DNA from: an uncultured bacterium
GTDB taxonomy: Bacteria; Bacillota_I; Bacilli_A; RF39; UBA660
Reading direction: 5' to 3'
Length of the DNA: 64,000 bases
Assembly: GCA_947646655.1 (NCBI GenBank)
Contig: CANSHI010000004.1
Span: 30,186 to 94,185 of the forward strand
Position 1 is the first letter of the stretch, and each line of letters begins with the position of its first letter. This document shows, piece by piece, positions 8,688 through 15,671 of this stretch. A program made the position numbers and the translations under genes. A model generated the notes under the pieces. It saw nothing but the letters and a program-made list of their open reading frames with translations, was not told the DNA's origin and made no database searches.

Positions 8688-10115
8688 ATGAAAACAAAAT
8701 ATATGAAAAAAACAAAAATTGTATGTAGTATTGGTCCTGCAAGTAATGAGCCAGATGTAATGGAAAAAATGGTTTTAGCAGGAATGAATATTGCTAGACT
8801 TAATTTCACACACGCAACTGATGAAGAAAGAGCAAAATTTTTATCTTCTGTTCACCATGTTAGAGAAACAACAGGTGCGAATGTTGCTATATTGTGGGAT
8901 ACAAAAGGCCCAGAGTTCCGTTCAGGTATGATGGAAAACGATGGAATCGAATTAGTTCCTGGTAAAACTATTAGAGTCGTTAAAGAAAGTGTTGTAGGTA
9001 CTAGTGAGAGATTTAGTGTTAACCATCCTGAAGCTTTAGATTCGCTTAAACCTGGAGATGCATTCTTACTTGAAAATGCTAAAATGAAATTGGAAGTTAA
9101 GAGTGTTGAAGAAGATGGAATTACTTGTGAAATTATTTCTGGAGGACGTCTAGGTAATAAGAAAAGTTTAAGTGTTCCTGGTGTCGATTTAGGCATTCCA
9201 TACATTTCTGAACAAGATAGAGCAGATTTAAAATATGCATGTGAACATGGAGGAGAATTCCTAGCAACATCATTCGTTTCTACTCCAGAAAACGTTTTAG
9301 AACTTAAAGAAATTTTAAAATCTCATGGTAGAGAAGATTTACAAATTATATGTAAGATTGAGAATCAATTAGGTGTAGATAATTTAGAAAAGATTTTAGA
9401 AGTTTCTGACGGTGTTATGGTTGCTCGTGGTGACTTAGGGGCAGAAGTTCCAAGTGAGTTATTACCTGTAATTCAAAAGCAAATGATTCAAACTTGTAGA
9501 AACATGGGTAAAATATGTATCGTTGCTACTGAGATGCTTGAAACTATGATGGAAAACAGTCGTCCAAAAAGAGCAGAAACTAGCGATATTGCTAATGCTG
9601 TATTAGATGGAACAGATGCAGTAATGCTTTCTGGTGAAACTACTATAGGTAAACATCCAGTAGAAACTGTTGCAGCTATGGCTAAAATTTGTGAAACTAC
9701 TGAACAATATGCTGATTTCGATTATGCATTCCAATATAACAAATTAGATGATATTACAGCTGCTATTGCAACGAATGTTGTAGAAAGTGCAAACAGATTA
9801 GATGCTAAAGTTATATGTGCAGCTACTATTAGTGGATATACAGCACGTGTCATCAGTAATTTAAAACCAGAAGCACCTATTTTAGCTCTTGTACCAGATG
9901 AAAAAACTGGAAGAAGGTTAGCGCTTAACTGGGGTGTATATCCTGCACTTCTACCTGTTGAGGATACTATAGATGATGTACTTAAGAGCAGTGTTGAGGC
10001 AGCGAAAGAATTTACTGACTTAGAAAGTAACGATAAAATCGTTATTGCTGGTGGATTCCCTAATACTAAAGTATCTAAAACAACAAATCTGATGAAGATT
10101 GAAGTTATCGATTAA
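8688..10115 (+). CDS. pyk: Pyruvate kinase
   Basis: Converts phosphoenolpyruvate and ADP to pyruvate and ATP, the last step of glycolysis. Signature regions are TKIVCSIGPASN, ARLNFTHAT, DTKGPEFR, the active-site segment IICKIENQLGVDN, VARGDLGAEVP and MLSGETTIGKHPVE. The 475-residue length fits the short form, without the extra C-terminal PEP-utiliser domain of some Bacilli. The start at 8688 follows an AGAGAGG site. Single gene with tandem promoters and its own terminator. Confidence 0.95.
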   Translation: MKTKYMKKTKIVCSIGPASNEPDVMEKMVLAGMNIARLNFTHATDEERAKFLSSVHHVRETTGANVAILWDTKGPEFRSGMMENDGIELVPGKTIRVVKESVVGTSERFSVNHPEALDSLKPGDAFLLENAKMKLEVKSVEEDGITCEIISGGRLGNKKSLSVPGVDLGIPYISEQDRADLKYACEHGGEFLATSFVSTPENVLELKEILKSHGREDLQIICKIENQLGVDNLEKILEVSDGVMVARGDLGAEVPSELLPVIQKQMIQTCRNMGKICIVATEMLETMMENSRPKRAETSDIANAVLDGTDAVMLSGETTIGKHPVETVAAMAKICETTEQYADFDYAFQYNKLDDITAAIATNVVESANRLDAKVICAATISGYTARVISNLKPEAPILALVPDEKTGRRLALNWGVYPALLPVEDTIDDVLKSSVEAAKEFTDLESNDKIVIAGGFPNTKVSKTTNLMKIEVID

Positions 10116-10123
10116 TTATATAA

Positions 10124-10150
10124 ACATTCGACAAAGATCGAGTGTTTTAT
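10124..10150 (+). terminator. Terminator of pyk
   Basis: 8-bp stem ACATTCGA / TCGAGTGT (one G-T pair), 6-base loop, followed by TTTATTTT. Confidence 0.75.
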
Positions 10151-10203
10151 TTTGTATAAAGTGTAAGATATTTTCATATAAAGTATAGAGTGGGGGAGAT
10201 CAT

Positions 10204-10941
10204 ATGAAAATATTGTGGCCTTTTATTTTAGCTAGTATTGCTGGACTATCTACAATGCTTGGGTGTTTAGGAATCTTTATTCCTGTAAAGAAGAAAGATG
10301 AATTTATAACATTTTCAATAAGTTTGTCTCTAGCTGTGATGATCATGGTAAGCGTTTTTGATTTAATACCGAGTTCTCTTCCTAGACTAAATTCAGGTAT
10401 TTTAGGTAATACTTTATGGTTTATATTATTTTTTGGTACAGGAGTAGTTTTAGTACGTGTATTTAATAAGTTAATTGAAAAAGAGAAGGGGAGTAGTAAC
10501 CTTTATAAATTGGGAATTTTAAGTTTTATTGCCTTAGTATTACATAATCTTCCTGAGGGAATTTTGACTTTTTTAAGTACATATCAAGATTTTAACTTAG
10601 GGGTATCACTGTGTATCGCTATAACACTGCACAATATTCCTGAAGGAATTAGTATTGCTGTACCAATCTATTATTCGACTGGTAGCATTAAAAAAGCTTT
10701 AAAATGTACGTTTTTATCTGCTTTAGCTGAGCCTTTAGGAGCTTTGTTGGCATATTTAGTTTTTAAAAACTTTATTACTGATGGAATGATAAGTTTATTT
10801 TTAATCTTAGTGGCAGGAATTATGATCACTCTTTCGATCGAAAAAATGCTACCAGAAGCGATAAGTTATAATAAAAAAAGAGCCCTTATATGGGGGCTTA
10901 TCATAGGTATTATTGTAGTAACGATAAGTTTACTTATTTAG
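10204..10941 (+). CDS. ZIP family metal transporter (ZupT-like)
   Basis: A 245-residue integral membrane protein with about eight hydrophobic segments. The two metal-binding helices are plain: LHNLPEGILTF and LHNIPEGISIAVP, the signature of ZIP zinc/iron uptake proteins, and the last helices contain EKMLPEA. It would import zinc or another divalent metal. A ribosome site (GGGGGAG) precedes the ATG. Its 3' end overlaps the convergent 10930 gene by 12 bases. Confidence 0.9.
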   Translation: MKILWPFILASIAGLSTMLGCLGIFIPVKKKDEFITFSISLSLAVMIMVSVFDLIPSSLPRLNSGILGNTLWFILFFGTGVVLVRVFNKLIEKEKGSSNLYKLGILSFIALVLHNLPEGILTFLSTYQDFNLGVSLCIAITLHNIPEGISIAVPIYYSTGSIKKALKCTFLSALAEPLGALLAYLVFKNFITDGMISLFLILVAGIMITLSIEKMLPEAISYNKKRALIWGLIIGIIVVTISLLI

Positions 10942-11298
10942 AAAATGTGATATTATTAATAAGGTATACATAACTGTAGTAATAGCAACATTAGTTACTA
11001 AGAATATTATAGAGGCAGTTCCGACTCGATTAGAAACAGAAGTAGGGGCGAAGTGAAGGGATTTTGACTTTTTATTACGGTTATGTTTTTGGATTTCATC
11101 TAAGTCTATTTCCCTTCTAATCAATGCCTCTTCTAATATTTTAGCATGTTCTAAAGATATTTCGCCTTGTTGAATTTTATAAGATAGCATTTTCAGAATA
11201 TTTTGCAAATCGATCTTAGATTCGATTGAAGATATTTCATCGAGGACGTTTTGTTGATGAGTAGGATCATCTAGGTTAGAAAAAAAATTATTTAGCAT
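10930..11298 (-). CDS. Hypothetical tail-anchored protein
   Basis: A 122-residue protein of unknown family. Residues 1-80 are charged and helical (EISSIESKIDLQNILKML), then comes a basic stretch (HNRNKKSKSLHF), and residues about 95-118 form one transmembrane helix at the C-terminus, so it would be tail-anchored with a cytoplasmic domain. It is the last host gene before the prophage: its start codon is 43 bases from attL. Confidence 0.6.
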   Translation of the reverse strand: MLNNFFSNLDDPTHQQNVLDEISSIESKIDLQNILKMLSYKIQQGEISLEHAKILEEALIRREIDLDEIQKHNRNKKSKSLHFAPTSVSNRVGTASIIFLVTNVAITTVMYTLLIISHFLNK

Positions 11299-11340
11299 TT
11301 AAATCACACTTTCTTATAGATTATTATTCAGCAATACAGA

Positions 11341-11368
11341 AGTTAACATAATGGAAACACACGAAAGT
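11341..11368 (+). other. attL, half-conserved dif-like site
   Basis: Reads AGTTAACATAA, then TGGAAA, then CACACGAAAGT. The first arm is identical to the first arm of attR (XerD arm); the second arm is degenerate relative to TTATGGGAAGT of attR. By the logic of strand exchange, the left half is host and the right half comes from the phage attP. Confidence 0.8.
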
Positions 11369-11371
11369 CCA

Positions 11372-11503
11372 TTAGTTAGCTTTTTTAATTTTTCTATATA
11401 TCCAATTTGCAAACTTAATTAATAAACATAATATTCCTAATATTGCTATCACAGACATTATTATATTTGTTTTTAAAAATTCTATTATAAGTTTAATTCC
11501 CAT
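11372..11503 (-). CDS. 43-residue single-span membrane protein of the prophage
   Basis: Begins MGIKLIIEFLKTN, with one transmembrane helix at about residues 14-32 (IIMSVIAILGILCLLI) and a basic end (YRKIKKAN). Its ATG lies inside the 3' end of the ribbon-helix-helix gene (11-base overlap), so the two are probably translated together. The stop is three bases from attL. Function unknown; in this position it could be an accessory, superinfection-immunity or minor virion protein. Confidence 0.65.
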   Translation of the reverse strand: MGIKLIIEFLKTNIIMSVIAILGILCLLIKFANWIYRKIKKAN

Positions 11504-11642
11504 TTTTTTTCTTTTCTTCTAAATATTTTATAATAATTGTTTCAATTAAATTAGATAATGTTCTATTCTCGTCTAGTGCCATATTATCTAATTCTTTTTT
11601 TATGTCTTCAGTTGTTCTAAATGTAATAGTTGTTGTTTCCAT
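11493..11642 (-). CDS. Ribbon-helix-helix (Arc/CopG-like) regulator of the prophage
   Basis: A 49-residue protein starting METTTITFRTTEDIKKELD, with a beta strand (TTITFRT), then two helices split by a turn (ALDENRTLSNLIETIIIKYL), which is the Arc/CopG ribbon-helix-helix fold. An AGGAGA site precedes the ATG. It is divergent from the phage structural operon and sits beside repeated GTGTACA sites, so it is the natural candidate for the prophage repressor or switch protein. Confidence 0.8.
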   Translation of the reverse strand: METTTITFRTTEDIKKELDNMALDENRTLSNLIETIIIKYLEEKKKNGN

Positions 11643-11667
11643 AAAATTCGTTCTCCTTTATACAAAT

Positions 11668-11753
11668 ATTATAAAATGTTTACAAAATACTTGAAATGTA
11701 CACTTGTGTATGTTATACTATTATTGTGTACAAATCAAGAATATTGTGTACAA
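11668..11753. promoter_or_regulatory. Divergent phage promoters with shared -35 and repeated operators
   Basis: Plus strand: TTGAAA (11691-11696), 17 bases, TATACT (11714-11719), with TG upstream of the -10. Minus strand: TTTCAA is the same hexamer on the other strand, then 17 bases and TATAAT (11673-11668). The motif ATTGTGTACAA occurs at 11723-11733 and again at 11743-11753, exactly 20 bp apart, and the reverse form TGTACAC is at 11697-11703 in the plus-strand spacer. This is a likely operator set for the adjacent ribbon-helix-helix protein. Confidence 0.7.
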
Positions 11754-11777
11754 CGTTTAGAAAGAGAGAAAAATAAA

Positions 11778-11996
11778 ATGGAAAAAGAAAGAAAAAAAAT
11801 ATTAGATAGTTTAGTTAAAATGGTAAAAAAAGAGGGCGAATATATAGTCGCTTCGAACTCTTTTTCAGTAGATGATGTTAAATACTTTAATGACTTAAAC
11901 ATTAAAGTTTCAAAAGTAAACTTAGTTCGTCCAGGTTTACTTGGAGACTATGAAGTGGAGTATGTAGGTACTAAGTTGGAAATGGGGCTTAATTAA
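11778..11996 (+). CDS. Early prophage protein, unknown function
   Basis: A 72-residue charged protein starting MEKERKKILDSLVKMVKKEG. The frame is open upstream to 11676, but that start would lie over the promoter and operators, so the internal ATG downstream of them is chosen. It is predicted to be soluble, with a helical N-terminus and a beta-rich end. First gene of the phage transcript; its stop overlaps the next start (TAATG). No family recognised. Confidence 0.65.
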   Translation: MEKERKKILDSLVKMVKKEGEYIVASNSFSVDDVKYFNDLNIKVSKVNLVRPGLLGDYEVEYVGTKLEMGLN

Positions 11997-12325
11997 TGCA
12001 AGATTATGATACAGACGTAGTAATAGTTTCCGTATTAAAATATGGAAAAGACCCCGACAAAATGGGCACTAGGTTAGATTTGTTACTTACAGACCCAAAC
12101 CTTTGTGGTAACAATAATAAGTTTGTTGGTTCAGTCCTAGTAACACAATGGTATGGTAGTACAAATGTTTTTGATGATGTTATAAAAAATGACTTAATTC
12201 TAAAAGTATGTAAAGCACATTTTGTTACAAGAAAAGATTTTAAAGACCCAACAAAGTATACTAGCAAAGTACAAAGTTTAAAGTATAAAGACAATGTTAT
12301 TACTCTATTACAATCCGACATATGA
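11996..12325 (+). CDS. Prophage protein, candidate single-stranded DNA-binding protein
   Basis: A 109-residue soluble protein predicted to be beta-rich (TDVVIVSVLKYGK, RLDLLLTDP, KFVGSVLVTQWYG). It is in the early region, translationally coupled to the gene before it and upstream of the coat gene. In Ff phages a DNA-binding protein of similar size (gpV) holds this place. The assignment rests on position, size and likely fold, not on a recognised motif. Confidence 0.55.
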   Translation: MQDYDTDVVIVSVLKYGKDPDKMGTRLDLLLTDPNLCGNNNKFVGSVLVTQWYGSTNVFDDVIKNDLILKVCKAHFVTRKDFKDPTKYTSKVQSLKYKDNVITLLQSDI

Positions 12326-12548
12326 TAAGTATTATCTTAGGTATTACAAATACGTACACTATGATTATTATTTAGGTTATGAAAATCAATATGGACATAT
12401 GGTTGTAAGTATACTTGTTATACAAGATAAAGGGTTGGTATCTGTAAATGATTTAAGAGAATACATGTTACAGAAAAATAGACGTAAAATAGGTCTTAAA
12501 GAACGCTTAATAAATCGAGGAATCGATTTATTAAATAAATTAAAATGA
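12294..12548 (+). CDS. Tyr-rich small prophage protein, unknown
   Basis: An 84-residue ORF that overlaps the preceding gene by 32 bases and ends just at the coat gene leader. The N-terminus is rich in tyrosine (YNPTYDKYYLRYYKYVHYDYY), the centre has a beta-like stretch (GHMVVSILVIQDKG) and the C-terminus is basic and helical. No membrane segment. No internal ATG gives a better start until residue 36. Function unknown. Confidence 0.5.
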   Translation: MLLLYYNPTYDKYYLRYYKYVHYDYYLGYENQYGHMVVSILVIQDKGLVSVNDLREYMLQKNRRKIGLKERLINRGIDLLNKLK

Positions 12549-12568
12549 GTAGAAAGGAGTATGTGTTT

Positions 12569-12775
12569 ATGGGTACATATATTTTACTCGAAGGTGCCAC
12601 TACTGGTATGGAAGGTATCGTTTCACAATTAACAACTGGTGTAACATCAGCTGGGTTATTTGGAACAGTATCTCAAATTTTCCCATTCATTATTGTTATG
12701 ATTGGATTTGCCTTCGGTTATAAAGTTCTACGTAAAGTAGTCAAAGGTGCTTCTAAAGGTAAAGCTAATGTTTAG
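12569..12775 (+). CDS. Major coat protein (gpVIII-like)
   Basis: A 68-residue protein with the filamentous-phage coat layout: a short polar N-terminal region (MGTYILLEGATTGMEGIV), a hydrophobic helix (IFPFIIVMIGFAFGY, about residues 36-50), and a strongly basic C-terminus (KVLRKVVKGASKGKANV) that would face the DNA. The start at 12569 follows AAAGGAG; an upstream ATG at 12545 would place the ribosome site inside the gene. No classical signal peptide is visible. Confidence 0.75.
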   Translation: MGTYILLEGATTGMEGIVSQLTTGVTSAGLFGTVSQIFPFIIVMIGFAFGYKVLRKVVKGASKGKANV

Positions 12776-12809
12776 TTTTATCTTTTTATTTTAGAAAGGA
12801 TTTGATTTT

Positions 12810-12923
12810 ATGTTTGAAGTTGCCACAACTTTTTTAGAACAATTAATCACATTATTGCCTGGTTTAATTAGTTTATATATTTTATTTGATTTAATCGGTG
12901 CATTACTGTTTGGGAAGAGGTGA
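12810..12923 (+). CDS. Small hydrophobic virion protein (gpVII/gpIX-like)
   Basis: A 37-residue protein, MFEVATTFLEQLITLLPG followed by LISLYILFDLIGALLFGKR, with a single membrane helix and a basic tail. An AGAAAGGA site lies 8 bases before the ATG. Its size and its position directly after the major coat gene match the minor tip proteins gpVII and gpIX of filamentous phages. Confidence 0.7.
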   Translation: MFEVATTFLEQLITLLPGLISLYILFDLIGALLFGKR

Positions 12924-12928
12924 GGTGT

Positions 12929-13276
12929 ATGATTTATGTTCCTGATACTAGTTATGCTTGTTATTTTTTATATAACAAAGACACTATTAGAGCATATCGA
13001 ACTATGCCATACAACCCTTCCTATAACGGTGGTTCAGTTAATATTGATTATCGTGATTACTACATTAATTCTAACTATCTTTATCAAGATAGTTATGAAA
13101 GCTTTAGCTACTATAGCAAGCTCCCCGTTTGTCTTGATACTTCAGTTCTTACTAGTGATGTTTATTATCGCCATGATTTTGATAAAATATTAATCATTTT
13201 TACTATATTGGTTATATTTTGCATTATAATGCCCCTTAAAATCTTCTCTAGACTGTTTAAAAGAGGTGGACTATGA
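12929..13276 (+). CDS. Minor virion protein with C-terminal membrane anchor
   Basis: A 115-residue protein with a Tyr- and Asn-rich N-terminal region (about residues 1-84) and one hydrophobic segment at residues 88-106 (ILIIFTILVIFCIIM), followed by a basic end (FSRLFKRGGL). The ATG at 12929 has an AAGAGG site 8 bases upstream; a GTG at 12920 is an alternative. It overlaps the adhesin gene by 4 bases. Probably a structural protein, otherwise unassigned. Confidence 0.6.
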   Translation: MIYVPDTSYACYFLYNKDTIRAYRTMPYNPSYNGGSVNIDYRDYYINSNYLYQDSYESFSYYSKLPVCLDTSVLTSDVYYRHDFDKILIIFTILVIFCIIMPLKIFSRLFKRGGL

Positions 13277-14478
13277 AATACTTAAAATATATCATAATGC
13301 TCTGTATTGCTTCTTTATGTTTTATTTTCATAGACAATGTGTATGCTTATGCAGTAATTGATACGAATTATGGTTACTTTTATCCAAGTGGTGTTGATTC
13401 TCTTGATTGGGGTCGTGAATGGGGTACTTGGGGTAATACTTACGATAAAGACTCTCCATGGCTTTATTCACTTGGTTATTATTGGTCTGCTGGTGATGTA
13501 AAAGGTAGTCATATAACTATTAATGCTGATTACGAGTTGGGTATTAAATGTGAAGGTTATTCCGATTGTCGCGTTGAGAATTATTTAAATTCAGCTCAAA
13601 ACAGTTTAAAAGCTTCAAATTTAAGGTGTGGTATAGGAGATTATAAAACTGGATATAATTCTACTTACTCTCCAAAAATTACAAATTTTCAAACACATTT
13701 TTTGCAAGATGATGATTTTTTAGGCTCTCAGTATATAATACATGTAAGATTTACTTATAACCAAGATATACCAGAAACTATTAAAAATAACACTAATATG
13801 TCATGTTGGTTTGAGAGAAACCCTTCAAATGGTTTGTTTGCTCAAACTATAAAAGGTCTTTACAATACTTCAGCTCATTACTATTACGCATCTTCTTTAT
13901 TTCAATATGCCGTAACAGAAGATCCAAATACTAATATCTTAATTGATATTACTAACGAGGGTAAAAAGACAAATGAAAAATTAGATGAAATTAAAGACCA
14001 AAATGATGCCATTATAAATAATGGCGATGCCACTAATAACAAATTAGACGGTATTCAGGACCAAAATGATGCTATTATTAATAATGGTAATGCAACTAAT
14101 AATAAACTTGATGAAGTAAACGGAAATATAACAGATAGTGATACATCAGGTGCACAAGATAGTGCTAACGATTTTTTTGGAAGTTTTGATGATAATGATT
14201 ATGGCTTATCTGATGTTATAACTTCTCCTCTTAATATTATTAAATCATTAACAAATGGTGTTTGTGTTCCTTTAAAGTTTCCTGCTCCATTTGTAAATCA
14301 AGATATAGAACTTCCATGTTTGACTCCTATTTATAAAGAGTATGCTGGTTCATTCTTAACTATTTATCAAACTATTACTTTTGGAATAATATCTTACTGG
14401 GTTTGTATTAATATTTTTAGAATGGTGAAGAATTTTAAAAACCCTGATAATGATGAAATAGAGGTGCTCGATTTATGA
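13273..14478 (+). CDS. Adsorption protein, gpIII-like adhesin
   Basis: A 401-residue exported protein. It has a signal peptide (residues 1-25, ending VYAYA), a large Trp/Tyr-rich N-terminal domain with several Cys residues (receptor-binding candidate), a linker of 21-residue repeats (residues 236-277), and a C-terminal domain ending in a membrane helix (TIYQTITFGIISYWVCINIF) and a short cytoplasmic tail. This order (signal, binding domains, repeat linker, anchor) is that of gpIII. It overlaps the next gene in an ATGA junction. Confidence 0.75.
   Translation: MKYLKYIIMLCIASLCFIFIDNVYAYAVIDTNYGYFYPSGVDSLDWGREWGTWGNTYDKDSPWLYSLGYYWSAGDVKGSHITINADYELGIKCEGYSDCRVENYLNSAQNSLKASNLRCGIGDYKTGYNSTYSPKITNFQTHFLQDDDFLGSQYIIHVRFTYNQDIPETIKNNTNMSCWFERNPSNGLFAQTIKGLYNTSAHYYYASSLFQYAVTEDPNTNILIDITNEGKKTNEKLDEIKDQNDAIINNGDATNNKLDGIQDQNDAIINNGNATNNKLDEVNGNITDSDTSGAQDSANDFFGSFDDNDYGLSDVITSPLNIIKSLTNGVCVPLKFPAPFVNQDIELPCLTPIYKEYAGSFLTIYQTITFGIISYWVCINIFRMVKNFKNPDNDEIEVLDL
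13978..14103 (+). repeat. Two 63-bp tandem repeats in the adhesin gene
   Basis: Units 13978-14040 and 14041-14103 encode KLDEIKDQNDAIINNGDATN-N and KLDGIQDQNDAIINNGNATN-N. A third, partial unit starts at 14104 (KLDEVNGN). They form a hydrophilic linker between the N-terminal domain and the anchor. Confidence 0.85.
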
Positions 14479-14774
14479 TTAATGCGATTTTACAAGGAAT
14501 TATGTCTTTAATTATGGGCTTAGTAAGTGTACTTTTAAGTCCAATAGATTTACTTATAAAACAATTCTTGCCTGATTTAAGCGGTGCTTTTAGTGCTATA
14601 GCTAACATGTTTAATTATGTTGGTAGTTTTATGGGCTTCTGTGTAAGTGCAACTGGTTTATCTAGTTCTACTTTATCATTAATTGTTTTATATTATACTT
14701 TTAAATTAACTGTACCTTTATTGATTTCAACAATAAAAACTGCAATTAAATGGTACAATGCATTGAAACCGTAG
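14475..14774 (+). CDS. gpVI-like minor coat or assembly membrane protein
   Basis: A 99-residue, very hydrophobic protein with about three membrane segments (MSLIMGLVSVLLSPIDLLI, YVGSFMGFCVSATGL, LSLIVLYYTFKLTVPLLI) and a basic C-terminal tail (IKTAIKWYNALKP). It lies between the adhesin and the Zot gene, as gene VI does in Ff phages. Assignment rests on position and topology. Confidence 0.65.
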   Translation: MINAILQGIMSLIMGLVSVLLSPIDLLIKQFLPDLSGAFSAIANMFNYVGSFMGFCVSATGLSSSTLSLIVLYYTFKLTVPLLISTIKTAIKWYNALKP

Positions 14775-14800
14775 GGCGTTAGCGATATACTCGCGCGCCC
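14774..14800 (+). other. GC-rich hairpin before the Zot gene
   Basis: GGGCG (14774-14778) pairs with CGCCC (14796-14800), and GCGA pairs with TCGC around the loop TATAC. It stands out in a very AT-rich element. No T run follows, so it is not a standard terminator; it may limit Zot expression or act in the single-stranded genome. Confidence 0.5.
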
Positions 14801-14822
14801 GTAGGTTGGAAAGGAAAAAATC

Positions 14823-15467
14823 ATGTTTCAAATCTTAATAATATTTTTAGTAATTGCTTTAATAATGCGTTTTAGACATACTAGAATTAAAATTAAAACT
14901 TTTTTTAGAAAGGGGTTTGCTCCTAAACGTGGTAAATTTGGTGTTTATTGCTATTGTGGTAAACAAGGTAGTGGTAAGACTTACAGTGTTGTAGAATTTT
15001 TAAGAGATGTTAAAGTTCCTATTTACTCTAATGTTCATCTTTATGGAATACCTTACACTTATTTTACAGGTTTTGATAATTTACTTGAACTTCGTAGTAA
15101 ATCTAACTGTGTTATCGTTTATGATGAGATTTTTACTGCTTTAACTAAGGGCTCTAAGATTAATACTGATGTTCTTGACTTCCTCTCTCAAATGCGTAAA
15201 CGTCAAATAATCTTTATTACAACTGCTCAAGAATGGTTAGAAATCAATATAACACTTAGAAGATATTGTAGATATCAAATTGACTGCAAAATGCTTAATA
15301 TACTTGGGTTAGGAATTTTAATTAAGAATTTTTATGATGCTGAGCAAATGAAATGGTCTCAAGAGGATAACGAGTATGTCGCTCCTCTCCTTGAAAGTAC
15401 GATTTCCAAATGTAATCTTGTTGTTGCCAAGTCTTATGATACTTTTGAGCAAATTTCATCTAGTTAA
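14823..15467 (+). CDS. Zot/gpI family assembly ATPase
   Basis: A 214-residue protein that would power extrusion of the filament through the membrane. It has an N-terminal hydrophobic helix (residues 3-15), Walker A GKQGSGKT (46-53), and Walker B VIVYDE (97-102), followed by LSQMRKRQIIFITTAQEW as in the Zonular occludens toxin/gpI family. Unlike many gpI proteins it has no second membrane segment near the C-terminus, so it resembles the short Zot type. An AAAGGA site precedes the ATG. Confidence 0.85.
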   Translation: MFQILIIFLVIALIMRFRHTRIKIKTFFRKGFAPKRGKFGVYCYCGKQGSGKTYSVVEFLRDVKVPIYSNVHLYGIPYTYFTGFDNLLELRSKSNCVIVYDEIFTALTKGSKINTDVLDFLSQMRKRQIIFITTAQEWLEINITLRRYCRYQIDCKMLNILGLGILIKNFYDAEQMKWSQEDNEYVAPLLESTISKCNLVVAKSYDTFEQISSS

Positions 15468-15488
15468 AAAGCCCTTAGGCTTTTTATA
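15466..15488 (+). terminator. Terminator after the Zot gene
   Basis: AAAAAGCC / GGCTTTTT with a CTTA loop, starting at the Zot stop codon. It ends the virion-protein transcript before the hairpin array. Confidence 0.8.
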
Positions 15489-15496
15489 GAAGGGGG

Positions 15497-15638
15497 TGTG
15501 GGGTCTTAACCCCACATATATATTCAGCCTCGGAAGAGGCACCTTAAAGTCGCATAGGCGACCCAGTCGTCGATATGGCCCCAAAGGGGTCTATCAGACT
15601 GGCAAAAGTTAACCTTCTACTTGACTAAAGGTTAACTT
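15497..15638 (+). other. Array of five hairpins: candidate phage origin and packaging region
   Basis: Successive inverted repeats: TGTGGGG/CCCCACA (15497-15516); GCCTC/GAGGC with a GGAA loop (15527-15540); GTCGC/GCGAC (15549-15562); CAGTC/GACTG enclosing GATA/TATC and GGCCCC/GGGGTC (15564-15601); and an 11-bp perfect stem AAGTTAACCTT/AAGGTTAACTT (15606-15638). It is non-coding and lies directly upstream of the replication initiator. Filamentous phages carry their nicking origin, minus-strand origin and packaging hairpin in such an intergenic region. Confidence 0.7.
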
Positions 15639-15671
15639 AACCGAATTTTTAATAAGAAAGGGTCCCATAAT

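Noticed and set aside
12936..13193. Hydrophobic 85-residue ORF in the prophage
   Set aside because: It overlaps the 12929 gene in another frame almost fully. The 12929 frame has the ribosome site and a sensible membrane-anchor layout, so this one is treated as a shadow.
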